Positions 1 through 7,493 of a DNA stretch of 16,103 bases are shown one piece after another; position 1 is the stretch's first letter; the number at the start of each line of letters is the position of its first letter. Both the position numbers and the translations under genes were made by a program. This DNA is from a bacterium (GTDB taxonomy: Bacteria; Thermosulfidibacterota; Thermosulfidibacteria; Thermosulfidibacterales; JALWSI01), in NCBI GenBank assembly GCA_027080315.1, contig JALWSI010000170.1:1-16103 (forward strand), read 5' to 3'. The notes under the pieces were generated by a model. It was not told the DNA's origin. It did not search any database and saw only the letters and a program-made list of their open reading frames with translations.

Positions 1-861
1 AATCTCAAAGTCGTTGGGGTCGTGGGCAGGGGTTATCTTGAGAGCACCGGTACCGAACTCCATGTCAACGTAAGAGTCCCCGATGATGGGAATGGGACGG
101 TTCAACACTGGCAAGAGCACCTTCTTGCCCACCATGCCCTCGTAGCGAGGGTCATCGGGGTTCACCGCCACTGCAGTGTCTCCCAAAAGGGTTTCGGGTC
201 TGGTGGTTGCAACCACTATTCCGCCTTCACCCTCTTCGTAGGGATAAAGGATGTGGTAAAGGGCGCCCTCGTCTTCGCTGTACTCAACCTCAAGATCTGA
301 AAGGGCGGTTAGACATCGGGGACACCAGTTGATCATGTAGTTGCCACGGTAGATAAGCCCCTCGTTGTAGAGCTTCACAAAGACTTCTTTCACAGCCCGG
401 AAGAAGCCCTCGTCCATGGTGAAGCGGAGACGGCTCCAGTCGCAAGAGGCCCCTATGCGCTTCAATTGCTCAACAATGTAGTTTCCGTACTTCTCCTTCC
501 ACTCCCAAACCTTCTCCAAAAAGGCCTCTCTTCCAATCTCGTGGCGAGATACCCCCTCTTTGGCCAGCTCCCGCTCCACCACGTTCTGAGTGGCTATGCC
601 CGCGTGGTCGGTGCCAGGCATCCAGAGCACGTGCTCTCCCTTCATCCTGTGCCATCTCGCAAGAATGTCCTGCAGGGTGACATTAAGGGCATGGCCCATG
701 TGAAGGGACCCTGTCACATTGGGTGGTGGAATAACGATTGAGAAGGTGTCAGCCTCGCCTTCCTCTGGAGCCGTAAAAACCCCTTCATCTATCCAGTATC
801 TATACCAGCGCTCTTCTCTCTCCTTAGGCTCGTAGGCCTTGGGAAGCTCCCTTTTTGACAT
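1..861 (-). CDS. valS: Valine--tRNA ligase, N-terminal part (runs off left edge)
   Basis: Attaches valine to tRNA-Val in the cytoplasm; class I aminoacyl-tRNA synthetase. The 287 residues seen start [20 protein letters not shown]. The HIGH-type signature is HMGH at residues 54-57, followed by [10 protein letters not shown] at 83-92, a WCPRC segment near 179-183 and the start of the editing (CP1) domain with [10 protein letters not shown] at 219-228. Bacterial ValRS is usually about 880 residues, so roughly two thirds, including KMSKS and the anticodon-binding region, lie beyond the left edge. The ATG at 861 is supported by AAGGAG at 871-876 (minus strand, 9-nt spacing) and by the usual N-terminus of the family. 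It is divergent from gspD, with 139 bp between the two starts. Motifs match ValRS rather than IleRS or LeuRS. Confidence 0.97.
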   Translation of the reverse strand, partial: MSKRELPKAYEPKEREERWYRYWIDEGVFTAPEEGEADTFSIVIPPPNVTGSLHMGHALNVTLQDILARWHRMKGEHVLWMPGTDHAGIATQNVVERELAKEGVSRHEIGREAFLEKVWEWKEKYGNYIVEQLKRIGASCDWSRLRFTMDEGFFRAVKEVFVKLYNEGLIYRGNYMINWCPRCLTALSDLEVEYSEDEGALYHILYPYEEGEGGIVVATTRPETLLGDTAVAVNPDDPRYEGMVGKKVLLPVLNRPIPIIGDSYVDMEFGTGALKITPAHDPNDFEI

Positions 862-1000
862 AGTTGCAATCTCCTTAAACCCCGAGAAGTTAATCAGCGG
901 CTCTCTCAAGAACACCGCTTCATTTACGCAAAACCCCTTTGCAGGTCAATCTACGCCCTTTGACTTGCAATGGTTTGTGCAGGGCTGGTATGAAAGGGCC

Positions 1001-3160
1001 ATGCATAAAGAGAAGAAGTGGTCTGTGAAGCTGGCATTTGCCCTGCTGTTGGTTGCAGGGTTGGTGCTGCAGGGATGCTCCAACGAACCTGCCCATCCCT
1101 TCTTCGTAAGGTTCTCTCCATGGGGGGTTGAAGAGCACGTTAACGCCACTGCTCAGGCCGAAAAGCCCAATGCCACTTCAACCGCCACAGAAAAGGCGGA
1201 GCTTGAAGGGGCCATGAAACCAGCTCCTCCCCCAAAACCCCATCCCAGGCCAAAGACCGAAGTTGAAGAGCTAAAAGGAAAACCCATGCCCGTGGTCTTC
1301 AACTTTGACCACGCCGACATCCGTGAGGTGATAAAGGTCTTCTTAAAGGACATTCTTAAAGTGAACTACATGGTGGACAACGCTGTGAAGGGCAGCGTCA
1401 CCCTGCACACCGAGGGAACCCTAAGACCTGACCAGGTGATGGACGTATTCCAAGCGGTGCTGAGAATAAACAACCTGGCCTTGGTAAAACGGGGAGAACT
1501 TTATGTGGTGGTGCCTGCCAAACGGGCAGCCCGAATGACAACCCAGGCAGTTGAGGGGGAAGTGCCCCTCAAAAACGGCGCCTACATCGCCATCTACCCC
1601 TTAAAGTACATAAGCGTCTCAAGCCTCGCCGGTCTGGTTAAACCCTTGCTCTCTGAGGGGGGCACCATGATCGTTGAGCCACGCTCAAACTCCCTGATTG
1701 TAGGGGACCTGCCGGCAGGACAAAGGAGAATTGCCAAGATAATCAAGCTCCTTGACACCAATCTCTTCTCTGGACTCGCCTTCAAGGTGTTCCCCTTAAA
1801 GGTGACCAAGGCCTCAGACATGGCCAGGGTCTTGGAGAAGATATTCAACTCCAAGATAGCAGGAGCAAAAGGCTCTTACAAAAGGATGGAGATCATACCC
1901 TTTGCCAGCACAAACTCGCTGCTGGTACTGGCAAAGGACAAAGAAGAACTGGCAACGGTGAGCAGTTGGATAAAGCAGCTTGACCAAGGAGAAGAGGGCT
2001 CTACCGGTATCTACGTGTATCCCGTTGAGAATGGCAAAGCTGAAGATATAGCCAACCTACTGAAAGAGCTTTATGGAGAGCAGGTGTCAGGGAAAAAGTC
2101 TGCAACTCGGCAGCGAACCATCATATCTGCAACCAAAAAGGCTAAAAGCAGAACAAAAGTGACAGTCTCTCCTGGAGAGCTATCGGGCAGCGTGAAGATC
2201 ATTCCCGATAAGGTGAATAACTTACTCATAATAAGAGCCTCCTCCAGCGACTACAAGGCGATAAAAGAGGTGTTGAAGAAGGTTGATGTGGTGCCCCGTC
2301 AGGTGGTGATTGAGGTGATGATAGTGGAGGTGAGGCTCACCAAACACCTGGAATACGGGGTGGAATGGTACCTAGTGAACCACATGGACATCGGTGGAGA
2401 AGCCTACAAAGGAATCGCAGGCTTGAACAACGGGGGTACTGCTCTGCTGGATCAGGGATTCTCTGGGCTTCCTGCAGGCGGTTTAACCTACGCCCTCTTT
2501 GACAGCGAGGATCAGCTAAGGGCCCTGCTTAGGCAGTTATCCAACATATCTAACATAAAGTTCCTCTCATCCCCCATACTCATCGCAACCGACAACGGAG
2601 AAGCGAGAATAGAGGTGGGTAAAGAGGTGCCCATAATCACCCAAACGGTGACCAACACCAGCGCTGACAATCCCAACATAACCAGCAATGTGGACTACAG
2701 AAAGACGGGAATAATCCTCACAGTGAAGCCCCACATAAACTCAGGAGGGCTTGTATCTCTGGACGTTAGCCAAGAGGTTAGCGCAGCGCAGACCAACACC
2801 CTTTCAGGCATAAACTCCCCCATAATACTTAATCGTAAGGTTGAAACCTCAATGGTGGTTCAAGACGGGCACTCTGTTCTGATTGGGGGACTGATCCAGG
2901 ACAGTATAAGCAGGGGCAAAAGCGGAATCCCCGTACTTAAAGACCTGCCCTACATAGGAGCACTCTTTGGCCACACAGTGGAGGATCACGACCGCACAGA
3001 GCTCTTAATAGCCTTAACCCCCCACGTCATGAGGAGCAAAGAAGAGGCTGCAAGGATAACCGAAGAGATAAGCAACAGGATCTCTGAGATCAAAAGCATA
3101 ATAAAAGAGAACAGCCAAGGAACAGAAGAGGAGCGCCTGGAACCGAGCCAGGAGCAGTAA
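1001..3160 (+). CDS. gspD: Type II secretion system secretin GspD, predicted lipoprotein
   Basis: Outer-membrane channel of the type II secretion system, 719 residues from this start. A lipoprotein signal peptide covers residues 1-25, with lipobox LQGC and the acceptor Cys at 26, followed by Ser, which favours outer-membrane sorting. A proline-rich linker (about 70-88) precedes N0 (about 97-172, starting VFNFDHADI), then N1 (195-255), N2 (258-330) and N3 (335-431). N3 is interrupted by a Lys/Ser-rich insert at 361-397. The secretin core (about 434-680) has VPIITQTV, the VETSMVVQDGHSVLIGGLI block and GIPVLKDLPYIGALFG. The family is GspD rather than PilQ because of the N0-N3 order and the core signature. 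I chose ATG 1001 because it puts the signal peptide at the N-terminus; its ribosome-binding site is weak. No other gsp gene is in the window, which is unusual, since gspD normally sits in a gsp operon. Confidence 0.92.
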   Translation: MHKEKKWSVKLAFALLLVAGLVLQGCSNEPAHPFFVRFSPWGVEEHVNATAQAEKPNATSTATEKAELEGAMKPAPPPKPHPRPKTEVEELKGKPMPVVFNFDHADIREVIKVFLKDILKVNYMVDNAVKGSVTLHTEGTLRPDQVMDVFQAVLRINNLALVKRGELYVVVPAKRAARMTTQAVEGEVPLKNGAYIAIYPLKYISVSSLAGLVKPLLSEGGTMIVEPRSNSLIVGDLPAGQRRIAKIIKLLDTNLFSGLAFKVFPLKVTKASDMARVLEKIFNSKIAGAKGSYKRMEIIPFASTNSLLVLAKDKEELATVSSWIKQLDQGEEGSTGIYVYPVENGKAEDIANLLKELYGEQVSGKKSATRQRTIISATKKAKSRTKVTVSPGELSGSVKIIPDKVNNLLIIRASSSDYKAIKEVLKKVDVVPRQVVIEVMIVEVRLTKHLEYGVEWYLVNHMDIGGEAYKGIAGLNNGGTALLDQGFSGLPAGGLTYALFDSEDQLRALLRQLSNISNIKFLSSPILIATDNGEARIEVGKEVPIITQTVTNTSADNPNITSNVDYRKTGIILTVKPHINSGGLVSLDVSQEVSAAQTNTLSGINSPIILNRKVETSMVVQDGHSVLIGGLIQDSISRGKSGIPVLKDLPYIGALFGHTVEDHDRTELLIALTPHVMRSKEEAARITEEISNRISEIKSIIKENSQGTEEERLEPSQEQ

Positions 3161-3167
3161 ACCACCT

Positions 3168-3836
3168 TTAGTTGGGCACTGGCTCTTTGCCCAACCACCT
3201 GAAGAGGTTCAAGAAGAGGCGCTTGTTGTCATATTCCTCCACAGGATAGGCAGGGAAGAAGGTGCCTGTGGGCAGATATGCCAAACGCCCCTTGCCGTAA
3301 TTCATCACAAAGGCCACGGGCTGGGTATCTGAGATGGCCAGAATAATGGTTCCTCCCGTGCTCTTGATAGAATCAGCCTTTGGCAGACGCTTGATGAACA
3401 TCTTAACCTCGCTAACCTGGTTCACCACCGGGCTCCTGGTGTTAGAGGGCACCCTGGCAATCACTGCCCTCCAACGCACAAGATCTGTGTACTCCATATT
3501 GGGAAAGAAGACGGCTGCACTGTCGTTTGTGTCGTCAACCCCTCCATAAACCAGCACTCCGCCCCCCGCATTAACCCATTTTCTCACCCTAACCTGCAGC
3601 TCTGTAGTGAGAAACCTTGGACCTATGCGCAGATCAATAACGGTTGAGTTATCCTTTCCAAGCAGAAGATCCCATAGAGAGGGAATTGTATCCTCTGTGA
3701 CCACAAGGACCTTTACAGGTTTAAGGGCCTTGGCCTCTTCAGGAGTGAGACCATAAGAGGGGGAACCAACCAACAGGCAAAAAAGGAGCAGAGCCGAAGA
3801 ACATGCCCACCTTAACCTTAGCGCCTTCTCCGCCAC
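3168..3836 (-). CDS. Exported protein of unknown function, possible class I glutamine-amidotransferase-like fold
   Basis: No family recognised with certainty. The 222-residue product has a typical signal peptide (residues 1-29: Arg-rich start, Leu-rich core, SPSYG before the likely cleavage), so it should act in the periplasm or outside. The mature part alternates short beta strands and helices. KVLVVTEDTIPSLWDLL near 41-57, WVNAGGGVLVYGG near 87-99 and YGKGRLAYLPTG near the C-terminus resemble the ThuA/DUF4159-type amidotransferase-like fold, in which the catalytic Cys is often absent, as here. That is inference from pattern. GTG 3836 is preferred because AAGGGAGG lies 10 nt upstream; TTG 3845 would be only 1 nt from it. 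It follows purH by 35 bp and probably shares its transcript, and it converges on gspD with a 7-bp gap. Confidence 0.8.
   Translation of the reverse strand: MAEKALRLRWACSSALLLFCLLVGSPSYGLTPEEAKALKPVKVLVVTEDTIPSLWDLLLGKDNSTVIDLRIGPRFLTTELQVRVRKWVNAGGGVLVYGGVDDTNDSAAVFFPNMEYTDLVRWRAVIARVPSNTRSPVVNQVSEVKMFIKRLPKADSIKSTGGTIILAISDTQPVAFVMNYGKGRLAYLPTGTFFPAYPVEEYDNKRLFLNLFRWLGKEPVPN
3171..3195. terminator. Hairpin in the gspD / exported-protein convergent junction
   Basis: GTTGGGCA (3171-3178) and TGCCCAAC (3188-3195) form a perfect 8-bp stem with a 9-nt loop, just after the gspD stop codon and inside the last codons of the opposing gene. A smaller stem, CCTGG/CCAGG, lies just upstream inside the gspD end. 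The hairpin could slow transcription from both sides. No U-tract follows on either strand, so it is not a classical intrinsic terminator. Confidence 0.4.
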
Positions 3837-3871
3837 AGAGGACAAACCTCCCTTAGGGCCAGAATCCCCTT

Positions 3872-5407
3872 TTAGTGTCTGAAATGCCTCATCCCTGTGA
3901 ATACCATTGCCATGTTGTGGGCATTGGCAGCCTCTATCACCTCTTTATCCCTTATTGAGCCCCCTGGTTGAATCACCGCGGTTATGCCCAGCTTTGCCGC
4001 CTCTTCAATCCCGTCGGGAAAGGGGAAGAAGGCATCTGACGCCATGGCAGCTCCCTGAAGAGAGCTTCTGGCCTTCATACCGGCAATCTTGACAGAATCA
4101 ACCCTGCTGGTTTGACCACTACCTATGCCAAGGGTGCGGTCTTTCAGGGAGAAGAGAATGGCATTGGAACGCACATGCTTAACTACCTTCCATCCAAAGA
4201 GCATGGCCTCCCACTCATCAGGGGTAGGCTCTCGCTCTGTAACCACCTTGGGAGGGTCGTGCTCAACAAGCCCAGCATCCCTCTCTTGCACCAGAAGTCC
4301 ACCCATCACCCCTTTGTACTCAAACTCTTCGTCTTCAATTCTGGGCCACGGATCCAAGAGAATCACCCTGAGGTTCTCTTTGGCAGAGAGTATCTTCAAG
4401 GCCTCCTCTGTGTAAGCAGGAGCGGCCAACACCTCTACAAACACCGAGACAATGCGCTCTGCCACATCCCTGTCCACCGGTGCCGTGCAGACGATTATGC
4501 CACCATAGGCAGAGACAGGATCACAGTCCCAGGCCTTAGTGTATGCCTCTATCAGCTTCTCACCCTTACCAACCCCGCAGGGGGTGTTGTGCTTCACGAT
4601 CACAGTTACGCACTCACTGGTAAACTCCATGGCCAAAAGCGTGGCGGCGTTTAGATCATAAATATTGTTGAAAGAGAGCTGTTTGCCTTGAAGCTGCTTA
4701 AGATTTGCCATACCCACAGGGTGGCCACTGATTGCATAAAAGGCCGCCTTCTGGTGAGGATTCTCTCCGTATCTAAGCTCAAGCTCCCTTCTCAAAGGCA
4801 CAGAAAGGTAAACCGGGAACCCATCTTCTCGTGAGAGGTAAGAGGAGATTATACCGTCGTATCTGGCCGTGTGGGCAAAGGCCTTCGCTGCCAAGGCCTT
4901 TCTCTCTTCAAGGGAAAAGTCCTCTCCCTTCTCCACCTTGGGAATTATCCAAGAGTAGTCATCTGGATCAACCACAATGAGCACATGGGCAAAGTTCTTG
5001 GCAGCAGCCCTAAGCATAGCAGGACCACCAATGTCTATCTGCTCAACCGCCTCAGGAAGGGTAACATCCTTCTTAGCTATGGTGGCTTCAAAGGGATAGA
5101 GGTTCACCACCACCATATCTATGGGTGGAATCCCGTGTTCCTCCATGGCCTTTATGTGGGCATCTTTACTGCGATCAGCCAGTATACCTCCGTGGATCTT
5201 GGGATGCAGGGTCTTCACCCTTCCGTCCATGATCTCAGGAAAGCCTGTAACATCACTCACCTTGGTTATGGACACCCCAGCATCCTCCAGAAACCTGGCG
5301 GTGCCTCCGGTAGATAGGATCTCAACTCCCGCCTTCTGAAGGGTCTTTGCCAGCTCATCTATCCCCTTCTTATTGGACACGCTTATCAAGGCTCTCTTTA
5401 TAGGCAT
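3872..5407 (-). CDS. purH: Bifunctional AICAR transformylase / IMP cyclohydrolase
   Basis: Catalyses the last two steps of de novo IMP synthesis: formylation of AICAR using 10-formyl-tetrahydrofolate, then ring closure to IMP. At 511 residues it has the normal family length. The N-terminal cyclohydrolase domain (about 1-195) shows PIKRALISVSNKKG, STGGTAR, DGRVKTLHPKIHGGIL, NLYPF and IDIGGPAMLRAAAKN. The transformylase domain shows RYGENPHQKAAFY, VIVKHNTPCG (catalytic KH at 272-273) and the C-terminal end DAFFPFPDG / PGGSIRDKEVI. ATG 5407 is preferred over the in-frame TTG 5413 because AAGGAG (5417-5422) lies 9 nt from the ATG but only 3 nt from the TTG, and PurH proteins typically start with this PIKRALISVS stretch. 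It lies 68 bp after mqnC on the same strand. Confidence 0.97.
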   Translation of the reverse strand: MPIKRALISVSNKKGIDELAKTLQKAGVEILSTGGTARFLEDAGVSITKVSDVTGFPEIMDGRVKTLHPKIHGGILADRSKDAHIKAMEEHGIPPIDMVVVNLYPFEATIAKKDVTLPEAVEQIDIGGPAMLRAAAKNFAHVLIVVDPDDYSWIIPKVEKGEDFSLEERKALAAKAFAHTARYDGIISSYLSREDGFPVYLSVPLRRELELRYGENPHQKAAFYAISGHPVGMANLKQLQGKQLSFNNIYDLNAATLLAMEFTSECVTVIVKHNTPCGVGKGEKLIEAYTKAWDCDPVSAYGGIIVCTAPVDRDVAERIVSVFVEVLAAPAYTEEALKILSAKENLRVILLDPWPRIEDEEFEYKGVMGGLLVQERDAGLVEHDPPKVVTEREPTPDEWEAMLFGWKVVKHVRSNAILFSLKDRTLGIGSGQTSRVDSVKIAGMKARSSLQGAAMASDAFFPFPDGIEEAAKLGITAVIQPGGSIRDKEVIEAANAHNMAMVFTGMRHFRH

Positions 5408-5475
5408 CTTCAAGATCTCCTTCTCACCAACAAAGGTTTATGGCTACTTACCAGAGTGGTTGGTCTCAATAAAGG

Positions 5476-6543
5476 CTAAAAGCGTCTCAGCACCTTGTAG
5501 AGGGTGGTACGTTGAGCAGGAACAAAGCCTGCATCTTTAATCACCCGCACCATCTCGTCCACAGAGGTGCGATACGTGGCCCCTGCTGCAGCCACCACGT
5601 TCTCCTCAATCATCGTTGAGCCTAAGTCGTCCGCGCCAAAGAAGAGGGCAACCTGTCCCATCTTTATCCCCTGGGTCACCCACGATGCCTGGACGTGCTG
5701 CACGTTGTCCAGGAATATTCTTGAGACCGCCAGCACTCGCAGATAGTCTATTCCCGTCTTTGGAGAGAGATGCTGCAACTGGGTATTGGGGGGCTGAAAG
5801 CTCCATGGGATAAAGGCGGTGAACCCTCCTGTGCGGTCTTGAAGCTCCCTCACCCTTGATAGATGCTCAACCACGTCCTCCCAGGTGTCTAAGGAGCCAA
5901 ACATCATGGTGGCGCTGCTCTTAAGGCCCAGGCCATGGGCAACCTCCATGACCTCAAGCCACTGGCTGGAATTGATCTTCTTGGGGCTTATCCCTTTACG
6001 AACCCTATCGGATAGCACCTCTGCTCCCCCCCCAGGGATGCTGTCAATACCAGAGATTTTAAGCTCATCAAGGGCCTGGGCAAGGGAGAGTCCCTCTTTC
6101 TCGGCGTAGTACCAGATCTCAGGAGGAGAGAGCCCGTGAATGTGGAGCTGAGGAAACCTGCCCTTTATGTCCCTGAAGAGCTCCGTTATGTAGTTTAGGC
6201 CAAGCTGGGGGTTGAGTCCCCCCTGGATGAGAATAGAGGTTCCACCAAGGGCGAGAAGCTCATCAATCTTTCTGAACACCTCCTCTCTGGTGAGCGCAAA
6301 GCCTTCAGGATCCTCAGGCTCTCTCCAGAAGGCGCAGAACTTACACTGGTTTATGCAGATATTGGTGTAGTTTATGTTGCGGTCAATCACAAAGGTGACC
6401 ATGGGCTCAGGGTTCAGCCTGAACCTCACCAGATTGGCCAGTTTCCCAAGAAGAAGTGGTGAGGCCTTCTTAAGCAGAAAGAGGGCATCCTCTTTTTCTA
6501 TGCGTGCCCCTCTTTCAACCTGCCTCTCAATCCTCTCCAGCAT
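5476..6543 (-). CDS. mqnC: Cyclic dehypoxanthinyl futalosine synthase (radical SAM)
   Basis: Radical-SAM enzyme of the futalosine menaquinone pathway, converting dehypoxanthine futalosine to its cyclic form. The 355 residues contain the 4Fe-4S cluster motif CINQCKFC (Cys 63, 67, 70), then GGTSILIQGGLNP, HIHGLSPPEI, SGIDSIPGGGAEVL, KSSATMMFGSLDTWED, GGFTAFIPWSFQPPNTQL, SWVTQGIKMGQ and STMIEENVV. The IPGGGAE and STMIEENVV blocks fit MqnC better than its relatives MqnE or CofH; I am fairly sure of that choice. The start at ATG 6543 is supported by TGGAG at 6551-6555 with 7-nt spacing, and it lies 1 nt after the mqnA stop. An in-frame TTG at 6558 would lie upstream of that site and inside mqnA. 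The mqnA-mqnC junction implies translational coupling. Confidence 0.94.
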   Translation of the reverse strand: MLERIERQVERGARIEKEDALFLLKKASPLLLGKLANLVRFRLNPEPMVTFVIDRNINYTNICINQCKFCAFWREPEDPEGFALTREEVFRKIDELLALGGTSILIQGGLNPQLGLNYITELFRDIKGRFPQLHIHGLSPPEIWYYAEKEGLSLAQALDELKISGIDSIPGGGAEVLSDRVRKGISPKKINSSQWLEVMEVAHGLGLKSSATMMFGSLDTWEDVVEHLSRVRELQDRTGGFTAFIPWSFQPPNTQLQHLSPKTGIDYLRVLAVSRIFLDNVQHVQASWVTQGIKMGQVALFFGADDLGSTMIEENVVAAAGATYRTSVDEMVRVIKDAGFVPAQRTTLYKVLRRF

Positions 6544-6544
6544 C

Positions 6545-7384
6545 TCAAATCTCCACAAAGCCTATCTCAGGAAGGGAGGGAATCAGCCCCCTTTCAAAGA
6601 TGAGCCTGAAGAAGAGGGCCATGCCTTCAATGTGCTTGTCAGAGAGGGCAAAAGAGAGGCCCTTCAGGTAATCAAGGCACTCCTCCTCAGAGAGTCCCGC
6701 TTGCCCGTGGTACTTCTGGGCTATCTCGTGCATCAGCAGCCTTCCCATATCCCTTGAGGCAAGCAGGGTGCGACTCACCTCTCTAACCTCTCTCCCCAAG
6801 GCCTCCCACACCTCTCTTCTCACACACCACACGGCAAACACAAAGGGCAATCCGTGCCTCTCATACCAGTACTGAGCCAGATCCACCACAAAGGGGTATC
6901 GTCCCCTCTTCTTCTCCCTCAAGGCCTCATCCCCTATGAGAAGCATAGCCTCAGGGGAGCAGTCTTTTTTACCCCCCAGCCTGAAACGGCGATATGTGGG
7001 AGTTATGCCCATGTCCTCTTCAAGAATGAACCTCACAAGGGTTGATGAGGTGAGTGAGCTTTTGGTTATCCATACCTCCCGCTGGTCCAGTTCTTGCAAA
7101 GGCCTTTTTGACAAAAAGAGAACGCTCTTCACCGGCCCCACAGCACCTATGCACAAGTCGGGAAGCAAGAGATACTCCCTGTGGTTCATGGCATACTCAA
7201 CGCAGGAGACCACGGATATATCAAGAGCACCACTGTTGAGCATACGATTCAGCTCTGAGGGGGTGCCCTTCACAACGGTGACGCCGATTCCGTTGTGAGA
7301 GACCATGCCCCGTTCCCAAGCATAGTAAACAGGGATGGTGTTGAGGTACTCAACCTTACCCAGTCTAATCCCGTCTCTCTTCAC
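6545..7384 (-). CDS. mqnA: Chorismate dehydratase, futalosine menaquinone pathway
   Basis: Dehydrates chorismate to 3-[(1-carboxyvinyl)oxy]benzoate, the first committed step of the futalosine route to menaquinone; the fold is like a periplasmic binding protein but the enzyme is cytoplasmic. The 279 residues match family length. Recognisable blocks are LGKVEYLNTIPVYYAW at the N-terminus, GTPSELNRMLNSGALDISVVSCVEYA in the first lobe, LPDLCIGAVGPVKSVLFLSK, and ITKSSLTSSTLVRFIL. The start is GTG; an in-frame stop lies three codons upstream and no other ordinary start codon lies before the conserved GKVEYLNT block. The ribosome-binding site (GAAGG) is unusually close to the GTG. It is divergent from the ExeA-like gene and heads a probable operon with mqnC and purH. 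mqnB, mqnD and mqnE are not in the window. Confidence 0.92.
   Translation of the reverse strand: MKRDGIRLGKVEYLNTIPVYYAWERGMVSHNGIGVTVVKGTPSELNRMLNSGALDISVVSCVEYAMNHREYLLLPDLCIGAVGPVKSVLFLSKRPLQELDQREVWITKSSLTSSTLVRFILEEDMGITPTYRRFRLGGKKDCSPEAMLLIGDEALREKKRGRYPFVVDLAQYWYERHGLPFVFAVWCVRREVWEALGREVREVSRTLLASRDMGRLLMHEIAQKYHGQAGLSEEECLDYLKGLSFALSDKHIEGMALFFRLIFERGLIPSLPEIGFVEI
6551..6555 (-). promoter_or_regulatory. Ribosome-binding site that decides the mqnC start
   Basis: TGGAG on the minus strand, inside the last codons of mqnA, 7 nt before ATG 6543. It argues against the upstream TTG at 6558. Confidence 0.7.
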
Positions 7385-7453
7385 AACCCTTCACTAACAC
7401 CAAAGTACGAGCCCTGCAATTGAAAGCCTTGTGCAGCTTTGCGACACTGTGGT

Positions 7454-7459
7454 TATATT
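7454..7459 (+). promoter_or_regulatory. Possible -10 box for the ExeA-like gene
   Basis: TATATT (5 of 6 to consensus) would place the transcript start near 7466, before the AGGAGG at 7477-7482. The -35 is poor: TTGTGC at 7429-7434, with 19-nt spacing. If real, it excludes the GTG at 7431 as the start codon. Confidence 0.3.
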
Positions 7460-7476
7460 GAAGAATAAAAGAGATG

Positions 7477-7482
7477 AGGAGG
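7477..7482 (+). promoter_or_regulatory. Ribosome-binding site that decides the ExeA-like start
   Basis: AGGAGG, 11 nt before GTG 7494. The spacing is slightly long, but it is the only strong site upstream of the conserved YLEYYDLKEKPF start, and it disfavours the in-frame GTG at 7431. Confidence 0.6.
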
Positions 7483-7493
7483 ATGGTGGCCCT

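Noticed and set aside
839-1000. Longer gspD frame starting at 839
   Set aside because: It overlaps the valS start on the other strand and would bury the lipoprotein signal peptide 54 residues inside the protein.
862-1000. T-box or other riboswitch before valS or gspD
   Set aside because: Only 139 bp are available between the two starts and no T-box sequence, specifier stem or terminator is seen.
6026-6033. G8 tract in mqnC (and a G7 tract in murA near 10320) as phase-variation switches
   Set aside because: Both encode strictly conserved glycine motifs (IPGGGAE and MPGGC) in core metabolic genes, and both frames are intact, so selection on the protein explains them.
6544-6558. mqnC start at TTG 6558
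   Set aside because: It lies upstream of the ribosome-binding site at 6551-6555 and overlaps mqnA; ATG 6543 fits better.
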